Shown piece by piece: positions 62,572 through 64,000 of a DNA stretch of 64,000 bases. The stretch is taken from NCBI GenBank assembly GCA_030694985.1, contig JAUYTV010000025.1, positions 1-64,000 on the forward strand, read 5' to 3'. The notes beneath the pieces were generated by a model, which saw only the letters and a program-made list of their open reading frames with translations, ran no database searches and had not been told where the DNA came from. Origin of the DNA: Methanoregula sp. (GTDB lineage: Archaea; Halobacteriota; Methanomicrobia; Methanomicrobiales; Methanospirillaceae). Made by a program: the position numbers and the translations under genes. Position 1 is the stretch's first letter. Each line of letters opens with the position of its first letter.

Positions 62572-63069
62572 TTATCGCATCTTTTCGATCTCGTCTTCAT
62601 TTACCGCTATATAGACATCGATCTCCTTATTCTCCGGCCGTGTGAAACGGCTATCGTACCATTCGAAATCGCAGGTATAGGTGCGGGGCAGATTTGTCCC
62701 CCATACGGACATCCAGACTGAAAGGAGCGCATCCGGCATTGGCCCGGCTGCTTTAAAGACTGCATACGTCTGGGCAGGAATTCTTGTGACTGCGAGTCCA
62801 TCAGGAATCGTGTCTGCCTTTGTCACTTCACTTCCGATCATGTAGGAATATTCTCCGGTCCAGTCACTATCGTATTCAGAGTATACGGCAAACATTGCCG
62901 GAGTCTTTGAGCGGTTGGTGATCTTTAAAGCCATGTTTGTTGAGAGAAATTCCTGCCAGCATGCAGGTATGTCGGCAACACTCCTGCCATCTGCGTTTGA
63001 TGTCCGGCGTTTGATGCCCATTATAATTTTTGCGGGCATCTGCTTTACTGCAAACAGAGGTTTATCCAT
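62572..63069 (-). CDS. GyrI-like / effector-binding-domain protein
   Basis: The 165-residue protein is one GyrI-like (AraC effector-binding) domain: PAKIIMGIKRRTSNADG, YMIGSEVTKADTIPDGLAV, IPAQTYAVFKAAGPMPDAL and YDSRFTRPENKEIDVYIAV. Such domains bind hydrophobic ligands. No DNA-binding domain is attached. It is divergent from cofC. Confidence 0.85.
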   Translation of the reverse strand: MDKPLFAVKQMPAKIIMGIKRRTSNADGRSVADIPACWQEFLSTNMALKITNRSKTPAMFAVYSEYDSDWTGEYSYMIGSEVTKADTIPDGLAVTRIPAQTYAVFKAAGPMPDALLSVWMSVWGTNLPRTYTCDFEWYDSRFTRPENKEIDVYIAVNEDEIEKMR

Positions 63070-63172
63070 TCCGGAATTATCAGCGGCCGGGATGTTAAAC
63101 CTGCGGGATTTTTTTTTGCAGAAAAAACAATATCAGCATCTTTTTTCCCTACCCTGCGTACATAGTTACGCA

Positions 63173-63799
63173 ATGTGCCCACACGCTCTTATACCGTATA
63201 AACCCATCAACCCGAAAACACGTCTTTCCTGTATCCTTAACCAGGCAGAACGGGAGGAATTTGCCCGTGCCATGCTGCAGGATGTGATCACTACCACTAT
63301 TGATTCCCTCTGCACACCCGTTATCGTCAGCACCGAGCTCTATGACAGTGAGGATGTCCAGATTACGATAAAAGACGCTGATCTCAGCAGTTCTTTAAAC
63401 CAGATACTTCCGGATTGTGAAGGCCCTCTTCTCATCCTCATGGCGGATCTGCCACTTGCCGATCGCGCATCCATCCAGCGGGTTACCGGTACAACGAGTG
63501 ATATGGCGATCGTACCCGGACGTGGCGGGGGAACGAATGCGATCTTTATCAAGGATACGAAACGTTTCCATGTCGATTACTATGGTATGAGTTTTTTAAA
63601 GCACATGAAGATCGCAGCGGATGAAGGTCTATCCTGTGAAGTGATCGATTCGTTCCGTCTCCACACAGATATGGATGAGAAAGAGGATCTGGCAGAGCTG
63701 CTGATCCATGGCACAGGTAAGAGCCGGGCATATCTTGAAGGACTTGGTATTTCTCTGGTTGTTGATAAGGGTCGGGTCGGAGTTGAACGAAAGCGATAG
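63173..63799 (+). CDS. cofC: 2-phospho-L-lactate guanylyltransferase CofC
   Basis: The product (208 residues) is the F420 side-chain activating enzyme of the nucleotidyltransferase family. The N-terminal LIPYKPINPKTRLS is its typical nucleotide loop, with LILMADLPLAD and IVPGRGGGTNAIFI later. The start is set at the ATG 63173; a frame open further upstream is not similar to the family. It is the second F420 gene in this window, 1.6 kb from cofG, on the other strand. Confidence 0.92.
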   Translation: MCPHALIPYKPINPKTRLSCILNQAEREEFARAMLQDVITTTIDSLCTPVIVSTELYDSEDVQITIKDADLSSSLNQILPDCEGPLLILMADLPLADRASIQRVTGTTSDMAIVPGRGGGTNAIFIKDTKRFHVDYYGMSFLKHMKIAADEGLSCEVIDSFRLHTDMDEKEDLAELLIHGTGKSRAYLEGLGISLVVDKGRVGVERKR

Positions 63800-63831
63800 T
63801 TTTATCCAACCGTTCGGCAGATTCCCATGAT

Positions 63832-64000
63832 ATGAACGGGCAGTCCGGACTCTTGCTTATAGAACTCCTGCATAGTACGGACCCTGATGTCAACCGGATT
63901 ATCGATAATTTTGTCACCCGCTTCAATGCTGCCTATGGAATTGCGGGCACTGACCGTTGGGATATCACCAAAGAGGACTGGCAGCGGTATGAGTTTCTCG
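63832..64000 (+). CDS. Unidentified protein, start only
   Basis: A frame starts with the ATG at 63832, 33 bases after the cofC stop, and runs to the edge of the window: MNGQSGLLLIELLHSTDPDV, then RIIDNFVTRFNAAYGIAGTD. The amino-acid content is protein-like. In cofC neighbourhoods the next gene is often F420-related, but I cannot identify this one from 56 residues. Confidence 0.5.
   Translation, partial: MNGQSGLLLIELLHSTDPDVNRIIDNFVTRFNAAYGIAGTDRWDITKEDWQRYEFL

Overview
The window is archaeal and almost certainly from a methanogen of the order Methanomicrobiales (a Methanoregula-like organism is my guess from memory of gene order, not from a search). The reasons are archaeal ribosomal proteins and RNA polymerase subunits (RpoD with two ferredoxin-type cysteine motifs, RpoN, RpoK), the archaeal mevalonate kinase / isopentenyl phosphate kinase / type 2 isomerase pathway, coenzyme F420 genes (cofG, cofC), an F420H2-oxidase-type flavodiiron protein, and a divergent MsvR-type redox regulator. 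No viral genes, CRISPR arrays or rRNA genes were seen.

Layout. (1) 1-11.9 kb is accessory DNA: a 331-bp-period tandem repeat at the left edge, five or six copies of a second, dispersed intergenic repeat, a methyltransferase, a cupin, the fprA/msvR divergon, small membrane proteins, alpha/beta hydrolases, and two paralogous carboxylesterases of which one (5060-6151) has lost its catalytic core. (2) 11.9-20.6 kb is mostly minus-strand housekeeping: a bactofilin-like protein with a methyltransferase-like partner, archaeal phosphoglycerate mutase, a PIN/Phd toxin-antitoxin-like pair, an MFS exporter, and the rps15-DHH-pcc1-rps3ae operon. (3) 20.6-26.5 kb holds a HEPN-motif protein and then the most interesting locus: a DUF2178-like membrane protein with a 68-residue XRE regulator, a small exported two-repeat protein, and an exported-protein/ATPase/FtsX-permease operon. 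All three transcription units carry 16-bp palindromes GTAA-N8-TTAC, and the two downstream promoters carry them in pairs exactly 21 bp apart. (4) 26.6-31.5 kb has a Zn-ribbon/Era-like GTPase pair and a run of five CBS-domain genes, one frameshifted, ended by an IS630-type element inserted in the stop codon of the last. (5) 34.0-47.6 kb is the conserved archaeal block tRNA-Ser, rps13-rps4-rps11-rpoD-rpl18e-rpl13-rps9-rpoN, tRNA-Pro, rpoK-eno-rps2-memo-mvk-ipk-fni-rnj-idsA-gltX. (6) 47.6-57.2 kb returns to accessory content: a large exported metallophosphoesterase flanked by two copies of a GC-rich hairpin element, a 450-bp array of degenerate ~25-bp repeats, a second exported-protein/permease/ATPase module, a YgjP-type metallopeptidase, a UbiA prenyltransferase and small proteins. 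(7) 57.3-64 kb carries a UbiB-type kinase, a minus-strand operon cofG-purC-FTR-DNA glycosylase, a histidine kinase, a GyrI-like protein, cofC and the start of an unidentified gene.

How the parts work together. The central block supplies translation, transcription, isoprenoid lipid precursors and glutamyl-tRNA. fprA/msvR is an oxygen and redox response unit with a near-textbook operator. The 21.4-26.5 kb locus looks like a self-regulated envelope-stress or export regulon in which the small XRE protein would control itself, a small secreted protein and an ABC system. The CBS run may be a set of nucleotide-sensing proteins of unknown target.
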